From: Akkermansiaceae bacterium
GTDB taxonomy: Bacteria; Verrucomicrobiota; Verrucomicrobiia; Verrucomicrobiales; Akkermansiaceae
Direction: 5' to 3'
Assembly (NCBI GenBank): GCA_013041925.1
Contig: JABDRB010000002.1
Location: forward strand, 1 to 64,000
DNA: 64,000 nt
In this document: positions 56,590 to 64,000 of the stretch, piece after piece
Position numbering within the stretch: the first letter of the stretch is position 1
Layout: the number at the start of each line of letters is the position of its first letter
The notes under the pieces: model-generated
What the model was told of the DNA's origin: nothing
The model's database searches: none
What the model saw: only the letters and a program-made list of their open reading frames with translations
Position numbers and translations under genes: made by a program

Positions 56590-56618
56590 TTGACATTTTC
56601 CACAATTCACGCAGATTC
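56590..56618 (+). promoter_or_regulatory. Candidate promoter of tRNA-Leu
   Basis: An exact TTGACA lies at 56590-56595. The -10 region 16-18 bp downstream is poor (CAGATT or GATTCT). The tRNA begins about 35 bp after it. Weak evidence. Confidence 0.3.
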
Positions 56619-56652
56619 TCGGCCGTCACCTCTCAAGGGTCTCAAGCATTAT

Positions 56653-56734
56653 GCCGGTGTGGCGGAATTGGTAGACGCGCGTGATTCAAAATCACGTTTC
56701 CTCGGAAGTGCGGGTTCGATTCCCGCCGCCGGTA
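56653..56734 (+). tRNA. tRNA-Leu (anticodon CAA)
   Basis: A class II tRNA of 82 nt with a long variable arm. The acceptor arm is GCCGGTG (56653-56659) pairing with CGCCGGT (56727-56733), with two G-U pairs. The D-arm region GGAATTGGTAGACGC, the anticodon stem CGTGA/TCACG with loop TTCAAAA (anticodon CAA) and the T arm with GTTCGATTC are standard. The discriminator base is A. CCA is not encoded. It reads UUG leucine codons. Confidence 0.95.
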
Positions 56735-56806
56735 TTTTAATGCTTCACAGACCCAGGATCACGACCACGATCCATCAACGGATCGATCGTCCATCCCGCA
56801 CGCGTA

Positions 56807-57619
56807 TTAATCCTCAAGGGAAAATGCCGAACGCAGAGCTTCGATCGCGCCGACACTGGCGACGCCTCGCGCCACATATCCCCCACTGGATAAAACACGG
56901 CTCTTCACTTCCTCGCAGGCATTGTGGGGGCATGCTATGCGCGCGGCCAACGTCAAATCCAACATATCCAGATCATTGTGGCTGTCGCCAATGGCAAATG
57001 TCCGGTCGGCATCGAGATCAGACCGGCGCGCGACCTCGGCCATTGCGGAGCCTTTATGAAAATCTCGGTGGCTGAAACGAAGATATATCCCATTGCGCTG
57101 GTAGCAGAGCATCGGGGTATCCTGAAGATCCTGATCCAACTTTTTAACGATGTAATCCATCTCCGTGGCTGTGGATGCCACGATACCTGCGGGCTCGCCG
57201 TCCTGCATCCCCCAGATGGCACCCGTTTCCTGTTCCACCCACTTTCGAATACATTTCAACAACCTCCGACACTTACGAAAGAGTTTGCCGTGCTCGTTGT
57301 CACAGCGTTTATTCCAATCGCTTAACCCCACCCACCGACCAAAATCGTTGGGTGTGTAAATTTCCCGCTCACGGGCAATAATGTAGTCGGGAAGAAAAGG
57401 AAAACGTGCCTCCCCGATCCCCTGCACGGTCTGCATCAGTGACCTGCCTGTATTGATCCCCCACAACACCTTGTGGGATGCACGCATCCTACGGATGATT
57501 TCAAAAAACTGCGGATGCACGGGTGGATCTTCATCAGGAATGACCAGTGTGCCGTCAAAATCAAAGGCTAACAACCATGCATAACCATGCGTTTCGCATA
57601 CGGGACTAAGAACATTCAC
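56807..57619 (-). CDS. HAD superfamily hydrolase (Cof/sucrose-phosphatase-like)
   Basis: A protein of 270 residues. HAD motif I is FDFDGTLV, the middle cap region is of type IIB, and the final motif is FAIGDSHNDLDMLDL. The substrate is probably a sugar phosphate, not determinable. It lies 45 bp upstream of the OmpA-like gene on the same strand. Confidence 0.85.
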   Translation of the reverse strand: MNVLSPVCETHGYAWLLAFDFDGTLVIPDEDPPVHPQFFEIIRRMRASHKVLWGINTGRSLMQTVQGIGEARFPFLPDYIIAREREIYTPNDFGRWVGLSDWNKRCDNEHGKLFRKCRRLLKCIRKWVEQETGAIWGMQDGEPAGIVASTATEMDYIVKKLDQDLQDTPMLCYQRNGIYLRFSHRDFHKGSAMAEVARRSDLDADRTFAIGDSHNDLDMLDLTLAARIACPHNACEEVKSRVLSSGGYVARGVASVGAIEALRSAFSLED

Positions 57620-57664
57620 AGACGTAGAGAGGTGGGATGCATCGATGGTCGTGGTGGATTCCCA

Positions 57665-58882
57665 TTATTCCTCAACGAGAATGGCGCGGCGAGGTTTAGG
57701 CTGAACCAACACATCGTCTTCAGGCTCAACAATCGCTTTAGGTGGTGCAGGTAATGGCGAGAATGGCGTTAAATCCGGAACATCTTCCTCCACGGGGACG
57801 GCCTTCGATGGCTTTGCCTCTTTGATCTCGCCTCCTTTTTTATAATCCACCTCCATCTCTGGGCGACTCTTGCGCATCTTGATCTCGACGCGACGGTTCG
57901 GCGCCTGCTGCTCCGCGGTTCCCGATTGAACAATCGGCTTATTTTTCCCAAAACCACGCACAGCAACACGTTTTTCATCGAGATCCAAGGTCTCCACCAA
58001 CCATGACTTCACCGCCATGGCACGCCTTTTCGACAAAAGCAGGTTCGGCTGCTCACCACCAATCAAATCAGTATGACCATCCACCCAGCAGACGAGGTTC
58101 GGGTGTTTATCGATCAGCAGGGCGACCTTCATGAGGCTGACCCGTGCACTCTGCCGCAGGGTAAAGCTATTAAAATCAAAGAGCAAGTCACTACCGATCA
58201 GAGCCTTACTCGTCAAGAGCGAGTTCCCATCCATACGTGCCATCTTGTCAAGGGAGGTGAAGTCCTTGAGTAAGCCGCTTTCTGAATCTCCCTCCGCACC
58301 CTTGCGCAGGGCGTCGGTATAAGCATCAGGGTCATGCTCCTCTGCCATCCTCGCTCCAGGGTCAACCGTCACCTGCGTATCGTTCGCCCTCGGAAAAAAA
58401 TCCTCGGTTTTTCCCATTTCAGGTAAGTCAGGTTCAAATAGTGGCGCTTTCATCACCACCATCGCCTCGCCCTCGAGGTTGCCTGCCGCAGCAGGGTTCG
58501 ACATCGGTATTTCTAAACTCTTAATGTCTGGACTGATATCCATCTCAATGTCCGGAAGATTCTCCAACACATCCAACTCATCCGCAGGCGGCACTACAGG
58601 AACGGGTTGCTGAACCTGAGGATCGTTAGGTGTCGTGACTTCAGGGCGTCCGTCATCCATATCCACACGGCTAACCCGCACCACCTGCGTCTGCAGCACA
58701 GACTCTTCGATAAACTCAGGCAGGATAATATCAATACGGCTCAAACCAACGATGACCACAACATGAAACAAGATGGCGACAATCATCGAGATGAGCACCC
58801 ACTTTCCCATCCCCTCATTCTCAGGAAGCCTGAATGAGGATGAGCCGCGTAAGCCACCGTTCCAACTGTAGTCGTCGTCCAT
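57665..58882 (-). CDS. Membrane-anchored OmpA-like protein
   Basis: 405 residues from the ATG at 58882; the open frame extends further without support. One N-terminal membrane helix (KWVLISMIVAILFHVVVIVG), a Pro- and Asp-rich linker, then an OmpA C-terminal peptidoglycan-binding domain (FDFNSFTLRQSA, VDGHTDLIGG, LSKRRAMAVKSWL, RGFGKNKP) and a Lys/Pro-rich tail. Having a membrane anchor rather than a barrel, it probably tethers the inner membrane to the wall. Confidence 0.85.
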   Translation of the reverse strand: MDDDYSWNGGLRGSSSFRLPENEGMGKWVLISMIVAILFHVVVIVGLSRIDIILPEFIEESVLQTQVVRVSRVDMDDGRPEVTTPNDPQVQQPVPVVPPADELDVLENLPDIEMDISPDIKSLEIPMSNPAAAGNLEGEAMVVMKAPLFEPDLPEMGKTEDFFPRANDTQVTVDPGARMAEEHDPDAYTDALRKGAEGDSESGLLKDFTSLDKMARMDGNSLLTSKALIGSDLLFDFNSFTLRQSARVSLMKVALLIDKHPNLVCWVDGHTDLIGGEQPNLLLSKRRAMAVKSWLVETLDLDEKRVAVRGFGKNKPIVQSGTAEQQAPNRRVEIKMRKSRPEMEVDYKKGGEIKEAKPSKAVPVEEDVPDLTPFSPLPAPPKAIVEPEDDVLVQPKPRRAILVEE

Positions 58883-59009
58883 CGATCCGTATTCTAGCGC
58901 ATTTGATGAAAATGGCAACCGAGGGTTTATTCTTATGATGAAGCGACATCGACCGGTTTTTTCCGCTCGATTAATGACGGTCTTCATGGGCAGACTAAAC
59001 ACGTCAACC

Positions 59010-59318
59010 ATGAGTAAAAATCCCCACTCCCACAAACAACAACGCATCCCACCCTGGCGATGGGCCTGGCTGGGCTTTGGCCTCGCCGCCGTCCTCTGGC
59101 TCGGATCATCCGCGTATTTCCAGCGCCTTGCCCAGATCGAGACCATCGACTCCCAAAGTGATGCCATCCAAACATGCGACCAGCCAAATCATCATCAGAG
59201 CAACATGCACAAACTCATGGTCTGCCAAATTAGCGCGGGCGTGCTTGCCTTAGCCTCCCTCACCTACCTCGTGAGCCAAGTCGATATCCGCCGGGCAAGG
59301 CCTCGCCCCGAAAGATAA
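59010..59318 (+). CDS. Small membrane protein, unknown
   Basis: About 102 residues from the ATG at 59010, beginning MSKNPHSHKQQRIPPW. Two membrane segments (AWLGFGLAAVLWLGSSAYF and ISAGVLALASLTYLV). No known family. It is divergent from the OmpA-like gene (127 bp between starts). Confidence 0.5.
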   Translation: MSKNPHSHKQQRIPPWRWAWLGFGLAAVLWLGSSAYFQRLAQIETIDSQSDAIQTCDQPNHHQSNMHKLMVCQISAGVLALASLTYLVSQVDIRRARPRPER

Positions 59319-59362
59319 CCCAGATCATCGGCGCCGATGACAAACAATTCGCTCCAGTATCG

Positions 59363-59391
59363 TTGACAGTTTCGGGTATTTTATGCAAATG
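59363..59391 (+). promoter_or_regulatory. Candidate promoter of the histone-like gene
   Basis: An exact TTGACA at 59363-59368 with a poor -10 (GCAAAT or CAAATG) 16-17 bp downstream, about 64 bp before the ATG. Weak evidence. Confidence 0.3.
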
Positions 59392-59454
59392 GCATACACA
59401 TTGCTCGCCACCCCCAAGTCGAGCAAGCAACGCAATCTCAACCCTAACTAAACC

Positions 59455-59796
59455 ATGCCCAAAAAAACAACCAAGAAAGCGGCCAAGAAATCGGTAAAAA
59501 AAGCAGCCAAAAAAACCGCCACCAAAAAGGTAGCCAAGAAAGCACCCGCCAAGGTCGCTAAAAAATCGGCCAAAAAGGCAACCAAGAAATCCGCCAAGAA
59601 ATCGAATAAAAAAGCAGTCCGCAAAGTAGCCAAAAGCACACCTAAAGCGGCAACTAAGACCGCGGCAGCAGACCCGTCCTATGAGGAAATCAGCCATGCT
59701 GCCTTCCTTAACTTTATGAGCCGCATCGAAAACGGCATCTCTGGAGACCAGCATGGCGACTGGCTTGCTGCCGAGAAATCGCTTCTAGTCGATTAA
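59455..59796 (+). CDS. Lysine-rich histone H1-like protein with DUF2934-like tail
   Basis: A protein of 113 residues. Residues 1-70 are Lys/Ala repeats of the KKxAKK type, as in histone H1 tails and AlgP-like proteins, suited to DNA binding. Residues about 73-113 (SYEEISHAAFLNFM, DQHGDWLAAEKSLL) resemble the DUF2934 domain. It is probably a nucleoid-associated protein. A terminator follows directly. Confidence 0.8.
   Translation: MPKKTTKKAAKKSVKKAAKKTATKKVAKKAPAKVAKKSAKKATKKSAKKSNKKAVRKVAKSTPKAATKTAAADPSYEEISHAAFLNFMSRIENGISGDQHGDWLAAEKSLLVD
59500..59640 (+). repeat. Lysine/alanine codon repeats in the histone-like gene
   Basis: Imperfect tandem units of aag/aaa and gcc codons encode KKxAKK-type repeats. 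The repeats make the region prone to length change. Confidence 0.6.
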
Positions 59797-59817
59797 CTCC
59801 CTCCCCAACCACCCCGC

Positions 59818-59853
59818 AAAGCCGCACCTTCATCAGAGGTGCGGCTTTTTTTT
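59818..59853 (+). terminator. Rho-independent terminator after the histone-like gene
   Basis: A 12-bp perfect stem, AAAGCCGCACCT (59818-59829) with AGGTGCGGCTTT (59837-59848), with a 7-nt loop and a run of T. It ends the histone-like transcript 22 bp after its stop. Confidence 0.92.
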
Positions 59854-59956
59854 CATCAAAAAACCACACTCCGTTCATCATCATTTCATATTCGCAAGGC
59901 AACGTTCTTTCCGTCAGCAGATTAACCGCTCGACCCACCTAACGTCCTAACTCTCC

Positions 59957-60664
59957 ATGCCCAACCTATCCAACCCCCTCCAAAACATCCCCCCATTGTG
60001 CCGGGGCGACCGGAGTCTTTTACGCCGATGGCTTGATCAACCCATCACAGAGTGCCTCAGCTTCTGCATCCCAGCCATCCTCCTTGGTTGTGGATGTTAC
60101 GGATTTACCATGGGCCTCTGGCAGGGGTGGGAAATGGCCAGCTATGTCGGCATCAAATTCCCTCTCGTTATTTTTGCCACACTCCTTGTCAACGGTGCGA
60201 TCAACGGCATGCTCGCCATGGTCTTAGGCAGTGGCATAGGGTTCCGACAAAGCATTCAGTTCTTGCTCGCCGGCTTCTCCTTGATGTCGATCATTCTCCT
60301 ATCCATCAGCCCGATCACCTTTTTTGTAGCGCTACACGCCCCCGACCCAAGTGACGCAGGTGCTCAGCAATGGCACCGCGTTACACTCCTCACCCACACA
60401 TTGCTCATCGCTTACGCAGGCATTGTCTCACACCGATCATTGCTTGTTCACGTCAGGAACTTTGCCACCACACCCAGACACGGCAGCCAAACATTCTTTA
60501 CCTGGTTAGCAGGCAACCTTTTTGTCGGAGCCCAGATTTCCTGGATCATGCGCCCCTTCTTCGGAACCCCAGGACTCGATGTCCAATTCTTCCGCAATCA
60601 CCCGATGGCAGGCAATTTCTACGAAACGGTCTGGAATGCTGTCACCTCCCTACTCTCATACTAA
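59957..60664 (+). CDS. Multi-helix membrane protein A (tandem paralogue)
   Basis: A protein of 235 residues with about five membrane segments, starting after the CTCTCC leader. Conserved feature near the end is FVGAQISWIMRPFFGTPG. It resembles the next gene product in size, order of helices and position of the RPF/RPI motif. No known function. Confidence 0.7.
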   Translation: MPNLSNPLQNIPPLCRGDRSLLRRWLDQPITECLSFCIPAILLGCGCYGFTMGLWQGWEMASYVGIKFPLVIFATLLVNGAINGMLAMVLGSGIGFRQSIQFLLAGFSLMSIILLSISPITFFVALHAPDPSDAGAQQWHRVTLLTHTLLIAYAGIVSHRSLLVHVRNFATTPRHGSQTFFTWLAGNLFVGAQISWIMRPFFGTPGLDVQFFRNHPMAGNFYETVWNAVTSLLSY

Positions 60665-60688
60665 CTCATCCATCAAACCAACAAAACC

Positions 60689-61513
60689 ATGACTGACGAA
60701 CAAGCACCCAAGCTCCCAGAACCCCAGCAGAATACTCCGCCCATGCCCCCGTATCAACCTTCCCCTCAAGCCACTGATCCCGACTATCAGTCGATGAAGG
60801 AAACGGGTTTCTCCCATATCCTCAATGACCTACTCAAGAAACCACTCAGTGTGATTTATGAGGTAAAACACGGCAATCATAGCCCACTCTCGGCATTACT
60901 CATCGTCACTTTGGCATCACTTGCCATCTTTGGTATCGTGCTTGGAATGTTCAGCTCAGGGGAGCAACTTTGGGCAGCTCCTGTCAAAATCATCGGGGGC
61001 GTCCTATTCAGCGGACTCATCTGCTTTCCCAGCCTCTACATCTTTGGTTCGCTCGGAGGGATGGATGCAAAGATTCAACACGTCATGGGGATCATGTTAA
61101 CATTCCTCGCGATCACCTCATTGCTCTTGGTTGGCTTCGCTCCCGTGATTTGGCTCTTTTCGACGTCAAGTAACTCGCTCGTCTTCTTCGGGATCCTCTG
61201 CCTGACCATCTGGATTATCTGCCTCACCTTTGGTCTTAGGATCATTTTACGAGCCAGCAAAATCATGGGAGGGAGACGTGGCGGGCACCTCAATATTTGG
61301 GCCGTCATCTTTATCATGGTCACCGTGCAAATGACCACAACCCTACGCCCGATCATCGGCAAGTCAGATTCGTTCCTCAACCTCGAAGAAAAACGCTTCT
61401 TTATTCGCTACTGGTTCGAGGTCATGGAAAGCGAAAGTCAAAGCGGATCACCTAGGGCGATCAATGCTGATACAGGAAATAACGAACCCAAACGACCCAG
61501 GAACAAAAAATGA
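60689..61513 (+). CDS. Multi-helix membrane protein B (tandem paralogue)
   Basis: A protein of 274 residues, with a Pro/Gln-rich cytoplasmic N-terminus, five or six membrane helices and a hydrophilic C-terminus. The segment TTTLRPIIGKSD corresponds to RPFFGTPG of the preceding protein. It is 24 bp downstream and probably cotranscribed. Confidence 0.7.
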   Translation: MTDEQAPKLPEPQQNTPPMPPYQPSPQATDPDYQSMKETGFSHILNDLLKKPLSVIYEVKHGNHSPLSALLIVTLASLAIFGIVLGMFSSGEQLWAAPVKIIGGVLFSGLICFPSLYIFGSLGGMDAKIQHVMGIMLTFLAITSLLLVGFAPVIWLFSTSSNSLVFFGILCLTIWIICLTFGLRIILRASKIMGGRRGGHLNIWAVIFIMVTVQMTTTLRPIIGKSDSFLNLEEKRFFIRYWFEVMESESQSGSPRAINADTGNNEPKRPRNKK

Positions 61514-61527
61514 CCCCGCATAAAAAC

Positions 61528-62322
61528 TTAATCTAAAAAGCCCGTCAACGGGCTCGTCGCCGAAGCATGATCATCCACTTCAGGTAAACCCATTTCATAG
61601 GCGGCCCTGCCAGCCTCGACCGCGAGTTTAAAAGCAGCTCCCATACGCACAGGGTCAGAGGCGATAGCCATCGCCGTGTTAACCAACACCGCATCAGCAC
61701 CTAATTCCATCGCTTCGGCCGCGTGACTCGGAGCGCCCAAGCCAGCATCAACCACCACCGGCACGATAGCTTGATCGACAATGATTCGGATTTGGTCGCG
61801 GGTGACCACTCCCTTGTTTGAACCAATCGGAGCTCCCAGGGGCATCACTGCGGCCGTGCCGACCTCTTGCAAACGCTTCGCCAACACAGGGTCAGCATTG
61901 ATATAGGGAAGAACCGTAAACCCTTCATTCACCAAAACCTCAGCCGCTTTTAATGTCTCGATCGGGTCCGGCAACAAATAAGTAGGATCAGGGTGAATCT
62001 CGAGCTTGATCCATTTCGGTAATCCCGCAGCCGCCGCAAGCCGGGCAAGTCGCACCGCTTCATCCGCATCCATCGCCCCACTCGTATTGGGTAACAACAG
62101 ATACTTTTCGGGGTCAATGAATTTTAAAATATTCGCCTGCGGGTCGTCTCCTCCTGTCAGGTCAGCCCTGCGCAGAGCAACGGTCACGATTTCCGTTCCG
62201 CTGGCGGCAAGCGTATCCCGCATCAGTTCATTGGAGGCAAATTTCCCCGTTCCTGCCATCAAACGGGAATTTAAGGTGCGGTCGGCAATTTTCAGTGGCT
62301 GGTTCATCACAGGCCGCGACAT
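61528..62322 (-). CDS. thiG: Thiazole synthase ThiG
   Basis: About 264 residues from the ATG at 62322; 62352 and 62307 are also possible starts. Marks are MAGTGKFAS, the Schiff-base lysine in [20 protein letters not shown] and the phosphate site GAPIGSNKG. It forms the thiazole part of thiamine. No other thi gene and no TPP riboswitch sequence are in the window. Confidence 0.92.
   Translation of the reverse strand: MSRPVMNQPLKIADRTLNSRLMAGTGKFASNELMRDTLAASGTEIVTVALRRADLTGGDDPQANILKFIDPEKYLLLPNTSGAMDADEAVRLARLAAAAGLPKWIKLEIHPDPTYLLPDPIETLKAAEVLVNEGFTVLPYINADPVLAKRLQEVGTAAVMPLGAPIGSNKGVVTRDQIRIIVDQAIVPVVVDAGLGAPSHAAEAMELGADAVLVNTAMAIASDPVRMGAAFKLAVEAGRAAYEMGLPEVDDHASATSPLTGFLD
61534..61554 (-). 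terminator. Candidate terminator inside the thiG 3' end
   Basis: A stem AGCCCG with CGGGCT (61539-61554 as read on the plus strand) and a 4-nt loop, followed on the minus strand by TTTTT. It lies in the last codons of thiG. Confidence 0.5.
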
Positions 62323-62530
62323 TACCCCTGTCCCACCACCATGCAAGCGCAAGGATGATTCATTTTATCCAAATTTCAGATCATCCCTAAGGAATCTGAC
62401 GTTAATCACCACCCTTTTGAAGCATCTCATATGACTACGTCGTAGATTGATCGAATATATTGGATTTATTCGACCTCTTCATCTATCATGCAACATGTCG
62501 CCACAAACCTAACACTTCTAAAAAAAGACC

Positions 62531-64000
62531 ATGAACCTGTTTATTCGATCCGTCGCCGTGCTCGCAATCATCCTTCCTAGCTGGATCCAAGCGGCCACCA
62601 CACTCCAAATCAGCACCTCCAAGCTGACCCCTGAATCCCAAATTGAAATCATTTTTGATCGTGCCGTAGCTTCGGATGACGCCGTCAACCAAGGATCAGC
62701 CAACCGTATCCTGAAAATTAAGCCTGCGATCCAAGGAACTATCCGCTGGAGGTCCACCAACATCGCACGATTCATCCCCTCGGAGGCACCCCAAATGGGC
62801 ACGACGTATTCGTTTTCCATCGCCAAAGGCCACACATTCCAAGACGGCACCCCACTCCCCCCCATCAAACTAAAAACTATCACATCGGAACCATTCCGTG
62901 TGCAAGGTTCCAGCCGACGCTCCCCATCGACCGAATACACCCGACTGCCCAGCTATTACGTTTATTTTAATGACAGCATCGATGAGCAAAAATCCGCTCG
63001 GTTTTTTTTGTTTAAAAACAAGGATGGCCAACAGGTAGCGGCAAGCGTTCGTCGTGCCGTTTGGGGTGACATCAAATCCTCTTACTACCGAGGCAAAACA
63101 TGGCAAGAGCGATACGATGCTGTGCACACAGGAAAAAATGCGCCGCCCAACGATACATTGACCACTCCCATCCCAAACGCGCTGATGGTGCAACCCGTTG
63201 CCCCTTTGCCCGTCGGCGACAAGTGGTATCTTCATGTTCTCAAAAAGATCCCCAACGCATCCTGCTCCACCGCCGATCGAGTCGGCCGCCAAATCTGGAT
63301 CGGGGACGTCGACCCCTTCAAACTCGGATCCGTCCAAGCATACATCGCAGCGAACCAACCCCGACAAATCAACCTCACCTTTAGCGCCTACATCCCCACT
63401 ACGATGAGCCAGGAACAGCTCGCTGCCCTGATTCAATGTGTACCTACCCTAAAAAAAGCTCACTACAAGGTGCTGGGAAAAACCATCGTCATCACCGGCA
63501 ACCTGCGTGACCACGACCAATGGACCGTCTCGATCAACCAAGCATTGCCGTCAAGTAACGGACTTGTCCTGAATCAACCCCAAAAAGAGATAATCACATT
63601 TAAATCGGTCCCCACAGGGCTCGCTTTACCCGCTTTCGACTCCGCTCAACTTGCCACCGGCAACCGCCTCTACAGCATTGACACCGTCAACATCGCATCA
63701 ACCCGCATCCGCATCAAACAACTCACCCCCGACCAAGTGGTGCGCACCATGCAAGGATATCGCCATTACAAGGGCAGCGGCCACAACCATAAACGCATCA
63801 GCCCTGAACACCCAATCCCCTACACGTTGATCGAAGGAAAAACCATCTACGATCGCACGGTCTTCCTCGATAATAAAATCGATACCTCCCGCGACCTTCC
63901 GCTCGATTGGAATGAAGTTCTCCCCAAGAGCGCTCACACCACTTGTTTTTTCGTTTCTGTCGAAGGGGCAGCAAAGGACGGTGCCCGCGGAGGAAATCGT
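62531..64000 (+). CDS. Alpha-2-macroglobulin family protein, 3' truncated
   Basis: The frame is open from the ATG at 62531 to the right edge (490 codons) with no stop. A signal peptide (MNLFIRSVAVLAIILPSWIQA) is followed by beta-rich macroglobulin-type domains that start with a segment typical of bacterial alpha-2-macroglobulins (LTPESQIEIIFDRAV, then FIPSEAPQMGTTYSFSI). The thioester and bait regions would lie beyond the edge. It probably traps proteases in the periplasm. Confidence 0.8.
   Translation, partial: MNLFIRSVAVLAIILPSWIQAATTLQISTSKLTPESQIEIIFDRAVASDDAVNQGSANRILKIKPAIQGTIRWRSTNIARFIPSEAPQMGTTYSFSIAKGHTFQDGTPLPPIKLKTITSEPFRVQGSSRRSPSTEYTRLPSYYVYFNDSIDEQKSARFFLFKNKDGQQVAASVRRAVWGDIKSSYYRGKTWQERYDAVHTGKNAPPNDTLTTPIPNALMVQPVAPLPVGDKWYLHVLKKIPNASCSTADRVGRQIWIGDVDPFKLGSVQAYIAANQPRQINLTFSAYIPTTMSQEQLAALIQCVPTLKKAHYKVLGKTIVITGNLRDHDQWTVSINQALPSSNGLVLNQPQKEIITFKSVPTGLALPAFDSAQLATGNRLYSIDTVNIASTRIRIKQLTPDQVVRTMQGYRHYKGSGHNHKRISPEHPIPYTLIEGKTIYDRTVFLDNKIDTSRDLPLDWNEVLPKSAHTTCFFVSVEGAAKDGARGGNR

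Noticed and set aside
59448-59639. Hydrophobic antisense frame opposite the histone-like gene
   Set aside because: Phe/Leu-rich repeats are the mirror of Lys-rich codons; not an independent gene.
62323-62530. TPP riboswitch upstream of thiG
   Set aside because: No thi-box sequence could be found on the minus strand before thiG.
1-64000. CRISPR arrays, insertion sequences or prophage
   Set aside because: No regularly spaced repeats, transposase or phage structural genes were seen on either strand.

Overview
The window looks like chromosomal DNA of a marine-type Verrucomicrobiota, most likely order Verrucomicrobiales and close to Rubritalea or Akkermansiaceae-type genera. The evidence is a PVC-type propeller/HEAT/cytochrome dehydrogenase, an HzsA-related cytochrome, a DUF6288 protein, a PEP-CTERM protein, a NiSOD and a C30 carotenoid-acid gene set of the kind expected from Rubritalea pigments. 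The genus is an inference. I see no insertion sequences, prophage, CRISPR arrays or rRNA. The only RNA gene found is one tRNA-Leu(CAA).

Layout. 1-7.5 kb: exported carbon and redox proteins (truncated PVC cytochrome dehydrogenase, HzsA-like cytochrome, GH63-like hydrolase, PEP-CTERM protein). 7.6-15.3 kb: argH, a nickel superoxide dismutase with its own signal peptide, endonuclease III, a 3D-domain lipoprotein, a tandem AAA ATPase and a DUF6288 protein. 15.5-24.1 kb: a staphyloxanthin-like C30 carotenoid cluster (crtN-like, lipoprotein, SRPBCC, aldH, crtP, crtQ, crtO) that runs directly into a DNA photolyase. 24.1-28.8 kb: small unknowns, mnmH/selU, a TatD hydrolase, a TIGR01777 epimerase and an FKBP isomerase.

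29.1-42.1 kb: respiratory complex I genes nuoD to nuoN in canonical order, without nuoA, nuoB or nuoC. 42.1-46.0 kb: a nucleoside-salvage operon (xapX-like small membrane protein, deoA, deoB, deoD, cdd). 46.1-50.4 kb: a Gld-type ABC permease, a GldG-like protein and a DUF4340 protein. 50.5-64 kb: sufS, a sugar-kinase-like phosphotransferase, a low-Mr phosphatase, a large lipoprotein, mutM, tRNA-Leu, a HAD phosphatase, a membrane-anchored OmpA protein, a lysine-rich histone-like protein, two related membrane proteins, thiG and the start of an alpha-2-macroglobulin gene cut by the right edge.

The most interesting unit is the carotenoid/photolyase block. CrtN would desaturate a C30 precursor, CrtP and AldH would oxidise its end to a carboxylate, CrtQ would glycosylate it and CrtO would acylate the sugar, while Phr repairs UV lesions. 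No crtM, hpnC, hpnD or hpnE is present, so the C30 precursor must come from genes elsewhere. A near-consensus promoter lies so close to the crtP ATG that the transcript may be leaderless. Many other genes have pyrimidine-rich leaders with no Shine-Dalgarno sequence.
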